A DNA stretch of 64,000 bases from Blepharisma stoltei. Taxonomy: Eukaryota > Ciliophora > Heterotrichea > Heterotrichida > Blepharismidae. The notes under the pieces are model-generated. The model was not told where the DNA came from, ran no database searches, and saw nothing but the letters and a program-made list of their open reading frames with translations. Made by a program: the position numbers and the translations under genes. The stretch lies in assembly GCA_914767885.1 (NCBI GenBank), contig CAJZBQ010000035.1:124001-188000 (forward strand), written 5' to 3'. Below, in pieces: positions 31,300-41,811 of this stretch. Positions within the stretch are counted from its first letter, which is position 1; each line of letters starts with the position of its first letter.

Positions 31300-31871
31300 A
31301 ATTGATGTAATTTCAAGAAATTTAATATTAAAATTAAATTTTATAAAAAAATGCATAAGAGGTTGCTTTTTAATTTTCGAAAATGGTGTGATGTCATTTT
31401 GCACTGAAAAAGATAGCTTTCCCCTTTAATTTGGAACCCAAAAAATTTGTTAAATTTATTAAAAATTGAATATAAAATTATAAGCTGTTAGGCCTTTTAA
31501 TGCACTAATAAACTTGTATAACTCATTTCAACCAATTTTTATCCAGCTGAGCATTGCAGACTGATTGTGGCCTGAAAACAGTCTAAAAAGACCTAGTTCA
31601 AATAAGAATTTTACCAATATTTTATTCCAACCAAAAAAGAGTAAGCGTTTTTTAATTATGCCAATGGAATTTAAAGTTAAAATTATAATAATACATAAAA
31701 ATGCCATCTTAAAAATCCCAATCTGCTAAATAATATCTTTAATAGACTTAACACATGCAACAGTCTCTATTAAGTTAGCAGAGGCCATACCCTTATAATA
31801 CCTATATAAATTTTTGCTAGATTTTTAATTATTGCTGATAATTTTACACCTTATTTTTGTCGAATAAAATA
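31300..31871. other. Intergenic spacer with family D fragment
   Basis: AT-rich. At about 31411 the bases CCCCTTTAATTTGGAA match the end of the family D IES at 51861-52064; otherwise nothing recognised. Confidence 0.45.
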
Positions 31872-34215
31872 ATGTTTATTTTATTGGCTCTCAGCCTTGC
31901 TGCCTTTGTAAACGCCTACCCTCCCCTTGCAATGACTTACTTGTGGCATCTAGATCAGCCGATCTATTGGCCAGCCCAAAGCCGTATCTACTCTCGTACC
32001 TACCAATTCGCCATGGAGTCGATTCAGTTGAAGAACCAACAGAACGGCCACCCTCAGAACAATTTAGAAGACATTTTTGGCTCTGACGACCGTAAAGCGA
32101 TTTATCAATACCGTGCTAAAGATTCTTTAAATACTGTCTCCCAGTCAAGCGCTCCAAAATTTGGGGCTCAGCTAACTTACCCTGGAGAGCTGGTTGAAAA
32201 TGTTCAATCTCTCGCCCAAAATTATTACTTAGGCTACTATCAAAATTGGCAGACCGCCTATCAACAAGCCAGCAAACAAACCACTCTCTCAGGCTTCCCA
32301 AGGCTTGACATCATTGGTTTCCCTTACCATCATACTTTAGCACCGCTAACTGATAGAAACGGCTTTGAAATGGAAGTAGCAATCCAACAAGTAATTAACC
32401 AAAATTGGTGGGGCACTAAAAGTGAAGGCTTTTTCCCGTCAGAAATGGCGTTTTCTGAGACTTTGATCCCAAGTCTTGTCAAAGCTGGCTATAAATATGT
32501 TGTTGTGTCTAATTTACATATTTCTAGAGCTGTTAAAAATTACCCTTATTCTAACTTCTCTCCAGAGAGAACAAAATTATTGGAAAAATCCCTCAAAAAC
32601 AACCCTCTAAGACTGAGAAACAAATTTTTGTTAATAAAAATGTTGTATAAAAAATAATTTGATATAATTATAATGAAAAATCTGTTTAATTTTATTTTAA
32701 ATACAAATTAAAATTAATCTTGACTATCCAATTTTTTCAAAATAGATTTTTTAATTTCGAAAAAAATTAATTTTATTATAGAGTATATATGACAATCCTT
32801 CATATTAAATTTTTTTTTTAAAAAACAAATTAACCCATTCCATGAGCAAACAAAATTTTTTTGTTCACTCGCTGAGGAGAAGTAAAAGTGGGGATAATAA
32901 CACTCCGCCAAACCAGGCAGACCAAGTAAACCCAGCCCAAGATAAATGGTTCACCATGAGTGTATCTAGAGGCTGCTCCCCTACCAATTGTTACCCTTAT
33001 TCCTATGTCCCACATTATGCCAAATTTGTCGACCCAGATACTGAGCAGGAATATAAAATTATTGTAGTCCCCAGTGACCAAGCTATGTCCTGGCAAGACG
33101 GCTATGCCTGTTACTCTACCAATGAAATGAACAAGATTGCAGGGACTGGTGACAAGCCAATTTTTATAGTCCTAGCCCATGATGGAGATAACGCCTTTGG
33201 AGGTGGCTACAGCTATTATCAAGAATGTGTCCCTAACCTAGTAAACCAATGCCTTAATTCAGGCTATGAGCCTACCACCATTAGTCAGTATTTGCACGAT
33301 TATCCTATTGATGCAAATGATATTGTCCATGTCGAAGATGGAGCTTGGATCAATGCAGACGGGGATTTTGGAGACCCAACCTTTGTAAACTGGAACTGGC
33401 CTTTGTTTTCTGCTAATGGGACTTTTGATATTCCTAATGGATGGTCTGATAAGCAAAGAACTTATGCAATAGCGACTGCAACGCAGAATTGGGTCGATAC
33501 TGCAGAATTGGTATATGGGAAATCAAGACCAAGCCAAGTACAAAATCCTGATAATTCAGCTACACCAGCAGAACTTGGGTATCACTTTATGCTGGCGTCA
33601 CTGAATTCTGGGTTTGTGTATTATGGGACTAACACTCTTGATATGTGCTTGAAAACTACAGTAGGGTGCAATATTGCATATAATTATATTTCGCAAGCAA
33701 TTGGGACAACTCCGAGTGACTCGGCTTCGCCAACTATTTGGAGACCTTATAGGATGCCTTATAATCCAGGTGGATATCAGATGGGTGTGCTTTCTAAATA
33801 TCAATATGTGAAACAGCCAACTGATTTTTATGTATACACCTTTGTGTATGATGTTAGTGGGCTAAAGAGAGTACAATTATTCGTCAGGACGGACAACGAC
33901 GGAATTAACCCAACCTCTGAGAACTACAACGACATCTATAGATGTGATAACAACTACGTCAGTGACTGGACTGTACTAGATATGACTGAAAGAGACTTCC
34001 CGCCTGGAAACCCATATAACTGGAGTGGAAGCTGCTTTGGAAATCTCCAAGAACTTCCTATTGTTATTGCTGACGAGTACTGGGTTTACGTCAAAGGTTA
34101 CCAAAATGTGCTTCTGGATTACTATATTGAAGCAGAAGACAGCCATGGGCACATAAAGAGGTCTGATATCTTCCACGTCTGGGTTGGAAATAACACTCAG
34201 ACAGTAAGTGAATAA
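31872..34215 (+). CDS. Secreted GH57-type glycoside hydrolase (alpha-amylase-like)
   Basis: ATG 31872 with a signal peptide (MFILLALSLAAFVNA), stop TAA 34213-34215; 670 residues after removing the 331-bp IES 32552-32882. GH57 hallmarks: LWHLDQP for the first conserved region, GFFPSEMAFSE (the 'W/F-P-E' region that holds the catalytic nucleophile Glu) followed by LVKAGYKYVVVSN, and VLAHDGDNAFGGG for the acid/base region. GH57 enzymes act on alpha-glucans such as starch. A secreted form would suit digestion of food starch in vacuoles or outside. The C-terminal 150 residues (VQLFVRTDNDG.., VYVKGYQNVLLDYYIEAEDSHG) look like a beta-sandwich carbohydrate-binding or accessory module. GH57 is mostly prokaryotic, so transfer is possible. 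The body is clearly more GC-rich than its flanks. Confidence 0.8.
32552..32882 (+). mobile_element. Family A MITE as 331-bp IES in GH57 gene
   Basis: Left end TAACTTCTCTCCAGAGAGAA, right end TTCACTCGCTGAGGAGAAG; interior keeps the CTGTTTAATTTTA segment of family A. Joining TA 32552-32553 to TA 32883-32884 gives ..VKNYPYS-KSGDNNTPP.. in frame. Confidence 0.85.
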
Positions 34216-34317
34216 GCGTTAAGCTAATCATTCTCATAAATTATGGTAAAATCAAGTAAAAAACCAAGCTCCGATTTCCCTTTTAATTTTTAAATTTAAC
34301 TATCAAAAGAGTTTAGC

Positions 34318-35092
34318 TTAATTCCCACTGCTTATGGCTTGGAAGAAACTGGTCCATCCGGCAACAGTCGTAATATTATAAGCATCAGGGACCCATACGC
34401 CGTTCAACAAATAGCTTGGAGTGCCAGGAATGTTTCTCGAAGCTCCGAATTTCCATGAAACTCTTGCTTTGGTATTAAAGTCTTGGTTCGACAAGGCCTG
34501 AGTAACTTGATTTATTGGTAGCCCTGTTGATTGTGAGGTAAATTGCGCAATTTTATTATTTGCAGTATAAAAATCGTAGCTGGCAGTGTTATTAGTAAAG
34601 GATTGTTGGTGCTGGAACCAATAGTAAACCCAGTCAAGGTATCTTTCGGATTTCTTTTCTAAAACAAATTTTCCAGCCTGCGAGACAGGGAATGAGAAAG
34701 TGTTGTAAGACATTGGAGACTGGTGGATTATTAGCTCGAGCCAGTGCTGGTTCTGAGTGTAATACTGAATTAAGGCTGGGAAGGCTGCGGCAGATTTAGG
34801 ACACAATAGGTCAATAAATGTTTCTAAGGTGTAATTGCTATGTGCTGGACGGCTCCATGTCAAATGACTGTGGATTTTTGACAGTGTACATTTCATCGAA
34901 ATACATTTGGCCGAAATTAACGGTTTTTTTCGGTCAAAAATTTTTCGGTGAAATGGAAACTATCAAAAAGCAAAGTCATTCGACCTGCACCCGTGCTGGA
35001 CCAAGGTAATAGCCGTCATAATATTTTGGAATTGGGACAACTTGAATAGCAGAAGCTAAGGAGAGCACTAGAACTCCTAAAAGGATCTTCAT
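34318..35092 (-). CDS. Secreted DsbA/thioredoxin-fold protein lacking CxxC
   Basis: Start ATG 35092 with signal peptide (MKILLGVLVLSLASA), stop at 34318; 207 residues after removing 34842-34992. The segment TLETFIDLLCPKSAAAFPAL matches the DsbA-like start (strand, then C-P-x-x before a helix), but the second Cys is Ser (CPKS). The long helical insertion and the late cis-Pro loop (NIPGTPSYLLNGVWVPD) match the DsbA-type fold. Family members act in thiol-disulfide exchange; with only one Cys it may be a chaperone, a glutathionylation-type enzyme or inactive. It sits convergently next to the GH57 gene, also secreted. Confidence 0.75.
34842..34992. mobile_element. Family B MITE as 151-bp IES with 9-bp duplication, no TA
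   Basis: GTGCTGGAC at 34842-34850 and 34993-35001 flanks the insert. Collapsing it restores ..GYYLGPAHSNYTLETF.. exactly. Ends GGCTCCATGTCAAATGACTG and, inverted, GGGTGCAGGTCGAATGACTT equal those at 16541. No TA lies in the repeat. Confidence 0.85.
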
Positions 35093-35251
35093 ATTTGTTT
35101 CCCCATGAATATGGGAGAAAGCTAATTAGTGATTATGTGGATTATTTAAGAATTTTATACCAGGGGTTTTTTTTTTTAAATATTTTTTATATATTAAAAA
35201 ATATTTTTTGCAGTAAAAAATAGGGCTTTTTTTAGTAAAAAAAATAATTTC

Positions 35252-35609
35252 TAACTCCACCTCCGTGAGCGAATAAAACCATTAGAAAAACCCCTATTTC
35301 GCCCAAAAACCCACCCTCTGTGAGCGAACAAAATTTTTTTTAATAGAAGAATTTTTTATGGAAAAAATTTTGATATATAAGTGATAATTAGTATAATGAA
35401 ATCTCGAGCTAATTCTGTTTAATTTAAACAAATTGCATTTTAAACATAAATTTTACAAATTTAATTGATATTTGCTTTCTAATTTTTGCGAATTAGGATT
35501 TTTTTTAAATTTCGAAAAAAAAAAAAAATTTCTATAAAATTTTATATATAAAACAAATTTAAACCCCCTCCGTGAGCGAACAAGATTTTTGATTGATCAC
35601 GGGGTGGAG
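35252..35609 (+). mobile_element. Family A MITE, 358 bp, intergenic
   Basis: Bounded by TA 35252-35253 and TA 35610-35611; ends CTCCACCTCCGTGAGCGAA and GATCACGGGGTGGAG. Interior matches the 21001 copy. Lies between the DsbA-like and BAP31-like genes. Confidence 0.85.
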
Positions 35610-35638
35610 TAAGGAAAAGTCCTATGCAAAATAATTAT

Positions 35639-36043
35639 TCAATAATAATTGTTTTTGGCGTTTATAGCTTCAATTTTTTTACGAAGACGCAATGTCCCAT
35701 ACACCACAGCCCAATTCACAAAATTGAAAAAAGATGAATAAAAATTGCGACCTTTTCTCCATTCTCTAGCTTTTGCTTCAAGTCTGATTGCAACAGTTTC
35801 TCCGACAATATGATCTTCTTCTAGATAGAAAAATGCTGCGTAAATAGTAAATACCACAAGTGATGCAATGAAAAATCCTGTGAAAATTTGAGGATTGAGT
35901 CTTTGTATGTAAAGCTTGAGAAACCTAGGGAAAGGAAAGAGGAGAAGGGAATTTATGAGGAGTGATAGTGGAATGGAAAACCAAACCAAGAATATCATGC
36001 CTAGATCTTGCATATTTTTATTATTTATTTTGATTAGCCTCAT
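35639..36043 (-). CDS. BAP31-like multi-pass ER membrane protein
   Basis: Start ATG 36043, stop at 35639; 134 residues, no IES. Three hydrophobic segments are visible (MIFLVWFSIPLSLLINSLLL, IFTGFFIASLVVFTIYAAFF, SSFFNFVNWAVVYGTLRL). The stretch between the second and third, RLEAKAREWRKGRNFYSSFF, resembles the 'K.RAQRNLYI..FS' element of BAP29/31, an ER cargo and quality-control protein. The C-terminus (KKIEAINAKNNYY) lacks the coiled coil and KKxx signal of animal BAP31. Assignment is tentative. Confidence 0.5.
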   Translation of the reverse strand: MRLIKINNKNMQDLGMIFLVWFSIPLSLLINSLLLFPFPRFLKLYIQRLNPQIFTGFFIASLVVFTIYAAFFYLEEDHIVGETVAIRLEAKAREWRKGRNFYSSFFNFVNWAVVYGTLRLRKKIEAINAKNNYY

Positions 36044-36155
36044 TTATATGAGAGATTGGATTAAGTATGTGCAAAAATCAATAAATTAAGGTTGCTGATC
36101 ACTTAGGATGTAATCACTCCAAGTCGACCTTACAGTAAAAATCATTTCAGTTCTG

Positions 36156-36377
36156 ATGCCAAAACCACACTTCTGCCCGACTAGTCATGATAAAGAAAAT
36201 AATCGAGCGAGAGAAGAGCCATTACAATATTTGAAGAACTTCAGCGATGAAGGGAATAAGAATATAAAAGCTTGGGTTCCAACCAGATATTTAAATGCAG
36301 CAAAAGCTACTGAGGCATTCAGCCTCTGAGTAAATATAAGATATACAAGACTTTTTTGCTATTATGCAAAAGTCTAG
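36156..36377 (+). CDS. Small unknown protein, 73 residues
   Basis: ATG 36156 (MPKPHFCPTSHDKENNRA), stop TAG 36375-36377, with one in-frame TGA Trp that hides it from standard-code prediction. The sequence is polar and helical (EEPLQYLKNFSDEGNKNIKAW) and local base composition is richer in G+C than the surroundings. Family unknown. Confidence 0.45.
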
Positions 36378-36837
36378 TAACAGAGTTATTTGCTAGATAA
36401 TTTTCCCAAAAATTAATCAATTCAAGAAAATTGAATCTGAATATAGGAATATATATCAAATTAAGAATATTATTATTATTATTGAATTGATTATTAGCAT
36501 CCTTAGCTATATTTTATATTTTAAAGCCTTTTTGTTAAAAAAAGCTTTTTCATCTCATTATCTTTTACAAGCAACTTGTCACTTTTTTTCAACCTCATTA
36601 TAAAAATATGCTTTTCCTTTTTAAATTTCAAAAAATTTTCCAATTTTGAAACCCATCTTTATCTAATTTAATCTAACAACCTTATAATAAATGATTTTTT
36701 AACAAAAATTTCAAAAATTGGTTATAAAATGAACTCAAACTGTAAAGCATCCTCAAAACTCTCAAATCTTATCTTAAAACTTACAGAAGCCACCATTTTA
36801 AAAATGTCAGCATAACCATTTTGAGTGAAGCTTTAAA
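36378..36837. other. Intergenic spacer
   Basis: AT-rich, with an ATT trinucleotide run near 36470. No gene recognised. Confidence 0.5.
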
Positions 36838-37935
36838 TTAGATATAAAATCCTTTTTTACACTTCTTGAGGACGCTATTAAAAGCTGGCAAGTTTATCTC
36901 TTGATCTTGACTGCTTTGAATAACTGGCAACTGTGGCTGATTTTTTTGTAATTCTTCCCAACATATCTTTTCAAAATCTTTTATTATAGGCTGAGGTATT
37001 TGCACATGAGCATTTTCTGCTGCCTCAACGGCTATATTATTTCTGGCCCCATGCCAAATGACTGTGAAATTTTGCTAGTGCGACATCTTCTAACTCCCCC
37101 TCCTCCGTGAGTGAACAAAAAAAATTTTGTTCACTCACGGAGGGGGGTTAATTTTTTTTTTTTTAAAACAATTTATATATAATTTTTTATAAATTTTTTT
37201 TTTTCTAAATTTAAAAAATCTCACTTCTCGAAAATTGGAAAGCAAATATTAAGTTAAATTTGTAAAATTTTATGTTTTAAAACGCAATTTGTTTAAAATT
37301 AAACAGAATTAGCTCGAGATTTCATTATAATAATTATCACTTATATATATCAAAATTGTTTCCCATAAAAATTTTTTCTATTAACAAAAATTTTTGTTCA
37401 CTCACGTAGGGTGGGTTTTTGGGCAAAAAATAGGGATTTTTCTAATGGTTTTGTTCACTCACGGAGGGGGGGAGGAGTAAGAAAAAATTTGTTCAAATCA
37501 CTTTTGATAGTGAGACATTTGGCCTAAAAAAGTTAAATTTCGGCCAATGGGCAAACTATTTAAAATTTTCTACCAAAATCTTTGTTGAAATGCACACTAT
37601 CAAAAGGCGATATCATTGGACCTGCATGCTTTATTTCCATCTTTAATGTGAACCCTTTTATGGAGCGTTAGTTGGCTTGTTTGTCTATACGCTTTTCCAC
37701 AATGATTACATACGAATGGTTTAACATCATTATGAATATTCATGTGTTCTCTAAGATTCTGCCTGCTTGATAGATTTTTTTTGCATATTTCACATTCGAA
37801 CTTTTTGACCTTTAAATGTATGGACTCTATGTGATGCCTCAGATTGAACTTCGTCGTATATGTATTGTTACAGTTTAAATAATAACAGCAGTAGAGAACA
37901 GTTGACTCTAAGCACTCTCTTGATATGTTTTCCAT
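36838..37935 (-). CDS. C2H2 zinc-finger array gene 1, split by nested MITEs
   Basis: Start ATG 37935 (MENISRECLESTVLYCC), stop at 36838; 167 residues after removing the 594-bp insert 37038-37631, the same length as genes 2 and 3 of the array. Three C2H2 fingers: CCYYLNCNNTYTTKFNLRHH, FECEICKKNLSSRQNLREH, FVCNHCGKAYRQTSQLTLH. A conserved C-terminal motif (IxWEELxxNQPQLPxxQ .. LPxFxSxLKK) follows, read here as CWEELQKNQPQLPVIQ and LPAFNSVLKKCKK. The repaired junction KDG-NNIAVEA matches KDGMNNIAVNA of gene 4. Presumed nuclear DNA-binding protein. Confidence 0.8.
37038..37631. mobile_element. Family B MITE with nested family A MITE, IES in zinc-finger gene 1
   Basis: TTATTTC occurs at 37038 and 37632 and contains a TA, so either TA joining or collapse of the target repeat restores the frame. 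Outer ends are GGCCCCATGCCAAATGACTG and, inverted, GCATGCAGGTCCAATGA. A full family A element (37091-37477) splits it. Confidence 0.85.
37091..37477 (-). mobile_element. Family A MITE, 387 bp, nested in family B
   Basis: Bounded by TA 37091-37092 and TA 37478-37479, with CCTCCGTGA..TCACGGAGG ends and the shared interior in inverted orientation. Nesting shows it is younger than the family B copy. Confidence 0.9.
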
Positions 37936-38070
37936 TGTTTGAATTATAATAAAACGAATATATAGAGAAATTATGGTTTTTAATTATCGCAATATGGAAT
38001 TGCGCTATTTTCTTAATGCTAGAAAGAGAATTTATTTAGATTACAAAGGAATCACTTGTATAGATACCTC
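37936..38070 (-). promoter_or_regulatory. Conserved 5' flank of the zinc-finger array genes
   Basis: About 100 bp directly 5' of each array member share TTATAATAAAACGAATATAT, a following ATATGGTT..GAAATATGGA block and TTCTTAATGCTA. Present also near 39310, 41820, 44285, 45890 and 47715. Reads as a retained promoter/5' region; function is inference. Confidence 0.5.
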
Positions 38071-38839
38071 AATTTCGAAGCAAAATATTTATATAAAAAT
38101 GAAACTCACAAAATGCCAGTTTAAGATACGATAAGATTGTGCAGCAAAAAATTTGAGATTTTGATGCAGAACTAAGAAATGGATCTATAAAATTTATTTC
38201 CTATGCTTAAAATACAATTAGAACTTAAAAAACAGCTGAAAATAATTTTTCATAAAATTTATAAATTTTTGCAATTTCAGTTTAAATATAGTTTTAAGAT
38301 CACTCATTATGGTTTTGCATTTAAATTCTCTATTTATCTTGAGGCCAAAGCTTTTAATTTTGAATTTAATTCAAATTTTAAATTTGCGTTTCAATTTAAA
38401 AATTAAAGAAGTTGATGAGCCAAGGGTTTCTCGTCGATTTGAGGTGAGATCTTTGGTAAAATATAATTTTGAAATTCGAGTGGCTGGCGTTGTCCTAAAA
38501 ATTTAAACCTAATGAAATATAATATTTAATTTTATTTAATTTATTGAAAACAAATTATGCACCCTTTTTAAATAAAATTGAGAAGCAAAATTTGAGATTC
38601 CGCTTTTTTAACTTTATCAGCCTTTCTTTTAACTTTAAATGTCTAAAAGAGAATCGATTAAGCTTAATTTAATTAGTTATTCTAAAAACTATAATAAAAA
38701 ATTTTCTTCTCTTGTGATTCAGCCTATTTTCACTATAACAAATATAATATGATTAAATTAAAATTAATATTCGCGAGATTATAGTAAAAAGATTATATGA
38801 GTACCATTTAATAATAATATAATAACTTTAAGCAAAGCT
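38071..38839. other. AT-rich spacer of the zinc-finger array
   Basis: Contains Phe/Lys-only ORFs of low complexity that I do not accept as genes, and the spacer motif TTTGCGTTTCAATTT (about 38383) that recurs in other units of the array. Confidence 0.5.
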
Positions 38840-39305
38840 TTAGAATTAGATATTTTAATCCATTTTACACTTTTTGAGCAGAAAGTAAGCTCACAAATGC
38901 TTTGAAGAATTGGCGGTTGAGCCTGATTTGATTCTAGCTCATCTCAACTTATATTTTCAAATTCATTATGACGTGAACTATTTTTAATGGAACAGTCTCT
39001 AATTCATCAAAGGCTTCATTGTTTTCATCTTTAATGTGAGCTCGTTTATGGAAAGTTAGCTGACCTACTTTTCTATCAGTTTTCCCATATCAATAGCATG
39101 CGTGTGGTTTGCCTCCATAATGAATATTCATATATTCTCTCAAGTTTTGCCTGCTAGATATATTTTTTACAAATATTGCTTACATGGTCTCTATATGATG
39201 CTGCTTCAGGTTGTGCTTTGCTGTATATGTATTTGCGCAGTCTAAATAATAGTAATAGTAGAAAGTGTTTGACACTAAGAGTCCTCTTGATATATGCTCT
39301 ATAAT
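38840..39305 (-). pseudogene. Decayed zinc-finger array copy A
   Basis: The minus strand still shows recognisable fragments of all three fingers and the tail (for example the codons for a QLTFHKRAH-like end of finger 3), but the start codon is lost and several stops and frameshifts are present. Spacing and flanks match the intact copies. Confidence 0.75.
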
Positions 39306-39426
39306 ATTAATTTATTATAATAAAACGAATATATATACGATACTATGGTTGCTTATTACTCATATTGAGTAACTCGATTTTCTTAATGTAGAAAGAGAAT
39401 TTATTTAAATATCGTATGAATTACTT

Positions 39427-39780
39427 TACTCCCCCCCCCCCTCCGTGAGCGAACAAAAAAATTTTGTTCGCTCACGGAGGGGGGTTAATTTTATAAAAAA
39501 TATTTTTTTCGAAATTTAAAAAAAATCCTAATTTGCAAAAATTGGGAAGCAAATATTAATTTAATTTGCAAAATTTATGTTTTAAAACGCAATTTGTTTA
39601 AAATTAAACAGAATTAGCTCTAGATTTCATTATACTAATTATCACTTATATATCAAAATTTTTTCCATTAAAATTTTTTCTATTAAAAAAAATTTTTGTT
39701 CACTCACGGAGGGTGGGTTTTGGTCAAAAAATGGCGATTTTTCTAATGGTTTTGTTCGCTCACGGAGGGGGGGGGGGAGT
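39427..39780 (-). mobile_element. Family A MITE, 354 bp, intergenic
   Basis: Bounded by TA 39427-39428 and TA 39781-39782; near-identical interior to the copy at 21001 in the opposite orientation. The two are the most similar pair in the window. Confidence 0.9.
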
Positions 39781-39853
39781 TAGCGGATATCTCATTCGGA
39801 AGGAAAAATAATTATTAAAAATAAAACCCAGAAAAATGCTAATTAGATTTTAT

Positions 39854-39962
39854 ATCGTTAGTTGCTTAAATAGCAACATTACCACCAACATATGGAATCT
39901 TTTCACACATGGAAAATATTCCATATGTTGGTGGCAATGTTTCTATTTAAGCAACTAACGAT
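39854..39962. repeat. Long near-perfect inverted repeat
   Basis: Arms of about 45 bp (39854-39898 and 39918-39962) share CGTTAGTTGCTTAAATAG and ACCACCAACATATGGAAT in opposite orientation around a 19-bp centre. Two or three mismatches only. It could form a hairpin or cruciform. Confidence 0.85.
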
Positions 39963-41307
39963 AAGATTTTGCTCAGAAAATACTAAATAAATATAGAAGA
40001 TGCAATAATCGGTCAAAAGTTAATTTAATAGCCTAGTAAATAATTGTGAATGTAGATCTATATTTAGAATTATCATTAATGTTTGGAAATTTTTATGCAA
40101 AATTTTGTTTATTTTCTTAATTGAGCTTTTTTTTAATATATTTCTGCAGTCTGGATAATAACAGTATAGAGAATACCTGCATTAATAGAATTTTTGATAT
40201 TTTTCCCTTGATTATTAATGTGATATAAATTTCATAATCATATTAGACATTTTATTTAAATATCTTATAACCTGCTTGAGTGGTGGGTTCTTGGAAGTAA
40301 AAAATAATTAAAACTCACGCAATAGCAATTATATTTTATAAAATTTGCGCTATTGAAAATTTTAAAAAATATGTAAAAATGCTATTTAGTAGCTCTTAAG
40401 AATTAGGTTTGGGCAGAATTTGATAGTTATTATGCTCACTAATGTTTAAAATTTAGAGCATATGCAAGTGAACTGCTGGAACAAAGCTGGCTCCAAGTTT
40501 CACAAACAGGATAGATAAAAGGATGCACAAAAAGTAACTTTCATTATAACCCAATGCATTGAAGCGAAAGATTAAAATTTTGATTAATAAAGCATTAAAT
40601 TGAATTTCTAAATTTAAATGTAAACAAAAATAATCCATTTTTCTAATAGAATCAAAATGCATCGAGTTTTAATTTTTTAGTGAATTATCAATATTTTGAA
40701 GCAGAATTGTAATAAACTTAATAAAGATGCTCTTTTTCTAAGATTTCACTATTACTTATAGTTAGTGATTTTTAAAAAATTATTTTCTTATAAACCAAAG
40801 TTTTACTTAAAGAAAATTAAAAAACATAATAAATTAAGATCATAATTAGAAAATAAGCATCGAAATGATTTTGTCTTTAAAGTTCAATCCTAATAAAATA
40901 TGCAGGCATAAGCTTAAAGTAGAGCTTTTAAAAGACCAGATAATTATAGACAAATTTACAATAATTTGAGCAAAGAATTATGAATAGAAATTGATGAGAC
41001 CGAAAAAGGCTTAGTAAAAGCGCAGAAATTTTCAATTTAACCTGATTTTAAAGTATATTGGTGAATAAAAATATCATAGCTCTAATAAATTTTTCCCCAG
41101 AGTCATCAGATTGATAAATTTAGCCTATTTTTCATAGGAAACAATAAAAACTCAATAAAACAAAAGTCCTACGCATTTTTTTATTGCTTAATAATTCTTT
41201 TTAATTATATAAGGATAATTACTGAAAATTAATTTTGATTCGCTCTTCGCTTCCCAAGAATATATTACTTATAAAACAATCAGAATAATTTAAGTAAAGT
41301 TTAATAG
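39963..41307. other. AT-rich spacer with a zinc-finger remnant
   Basis: Around 40120-40215 a short piece resembles the 5' end of an array gene (codons for LYC.Y...R). The minus ORF at 40453-40662 is not convincing. Otherwise nothing recognised. Confidence 0.45.
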
Positions 41308-41811
41308 TTAGATATTGTTTTCCTTTTTAAGCTTCTTGAGAATGCTGTAAAAAGAAGGTAAGTTTGTCAATTGTTTATAACTTCTTTGAAGAATTGGCAA
41401 TTGAGGCTGATTTGATTCTAGTTCTTCCCAGGTTATCTTTTCAAATTGTTTCATAATGAAGCGAGCTATTTTTATTGAAGCTGTGTCTATTGCTTCAACG
41501 GATACTTTTTTTCCATCTTTATTGTGAACTCTTTTATGGATAGATAATTGTTCTTCTTGAATATAGCATTTTCCACAATAATTGCACGCAAATGGCTTGG
41601 CTCCTTTGTGTATACTCATGTGTTTTTTATAATTTTGCTTGCTTGATAAACATTTTTGGCAAATCTCACATATAAATCTCTTGGTTTTTAAATGTATAGT
41701 TTCTATGTGATGCTTGAGATTAAACTTTGTTGAATATTGATTATTACAGCCTTGATAATAACAACAGTAGAGAGTAGAATATTCTAAAGTAGCTTTTGAT
41801 ATATCTTCCAT
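41308..41811 (-). CDS. C2H2 zinc-finger array gene 2
   Basis: Start ATG 41811 (MEDISKATLEYSTLYCC), stop at 41308; 167 residues, no IES. Fingers: CCYYQGCNNQYSTKFNLKHH, FICEICQKCLSSKQNYKKH, FACNYCGKCYIQEEQLSIH, followed by KDGKK, an acidic-amphipathic segment and WEELESNQPQLPILQ with LPSFYSILKKLKK. The third-finger helix differs from gene 1 (IQEEQ against RQTSQ), so DNA specificity has probably diverged. Confidence 0.85.
   Translation of the reverse strand: MEDISKATLEYSTLYCCYYQGCNNQYSTKFNLKHHIETIHLKTKRFICEICQKCLSSKQNYKKHMSIHKGAKPFACNYCGKCYIQEEQLSIHKRVHNKDGKKVSVEAIDTASIKIARFIMKQFEKITWEELESNQPQLPILQRSYKQLTNLPSFYSILKKLKKENNI

Noticed and set aside
38203-38506. Phe/Lys-rich ORFs in the zinc-finger spacer
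   Set aside because: Low complexity and part of a decayed duplicated spacer.
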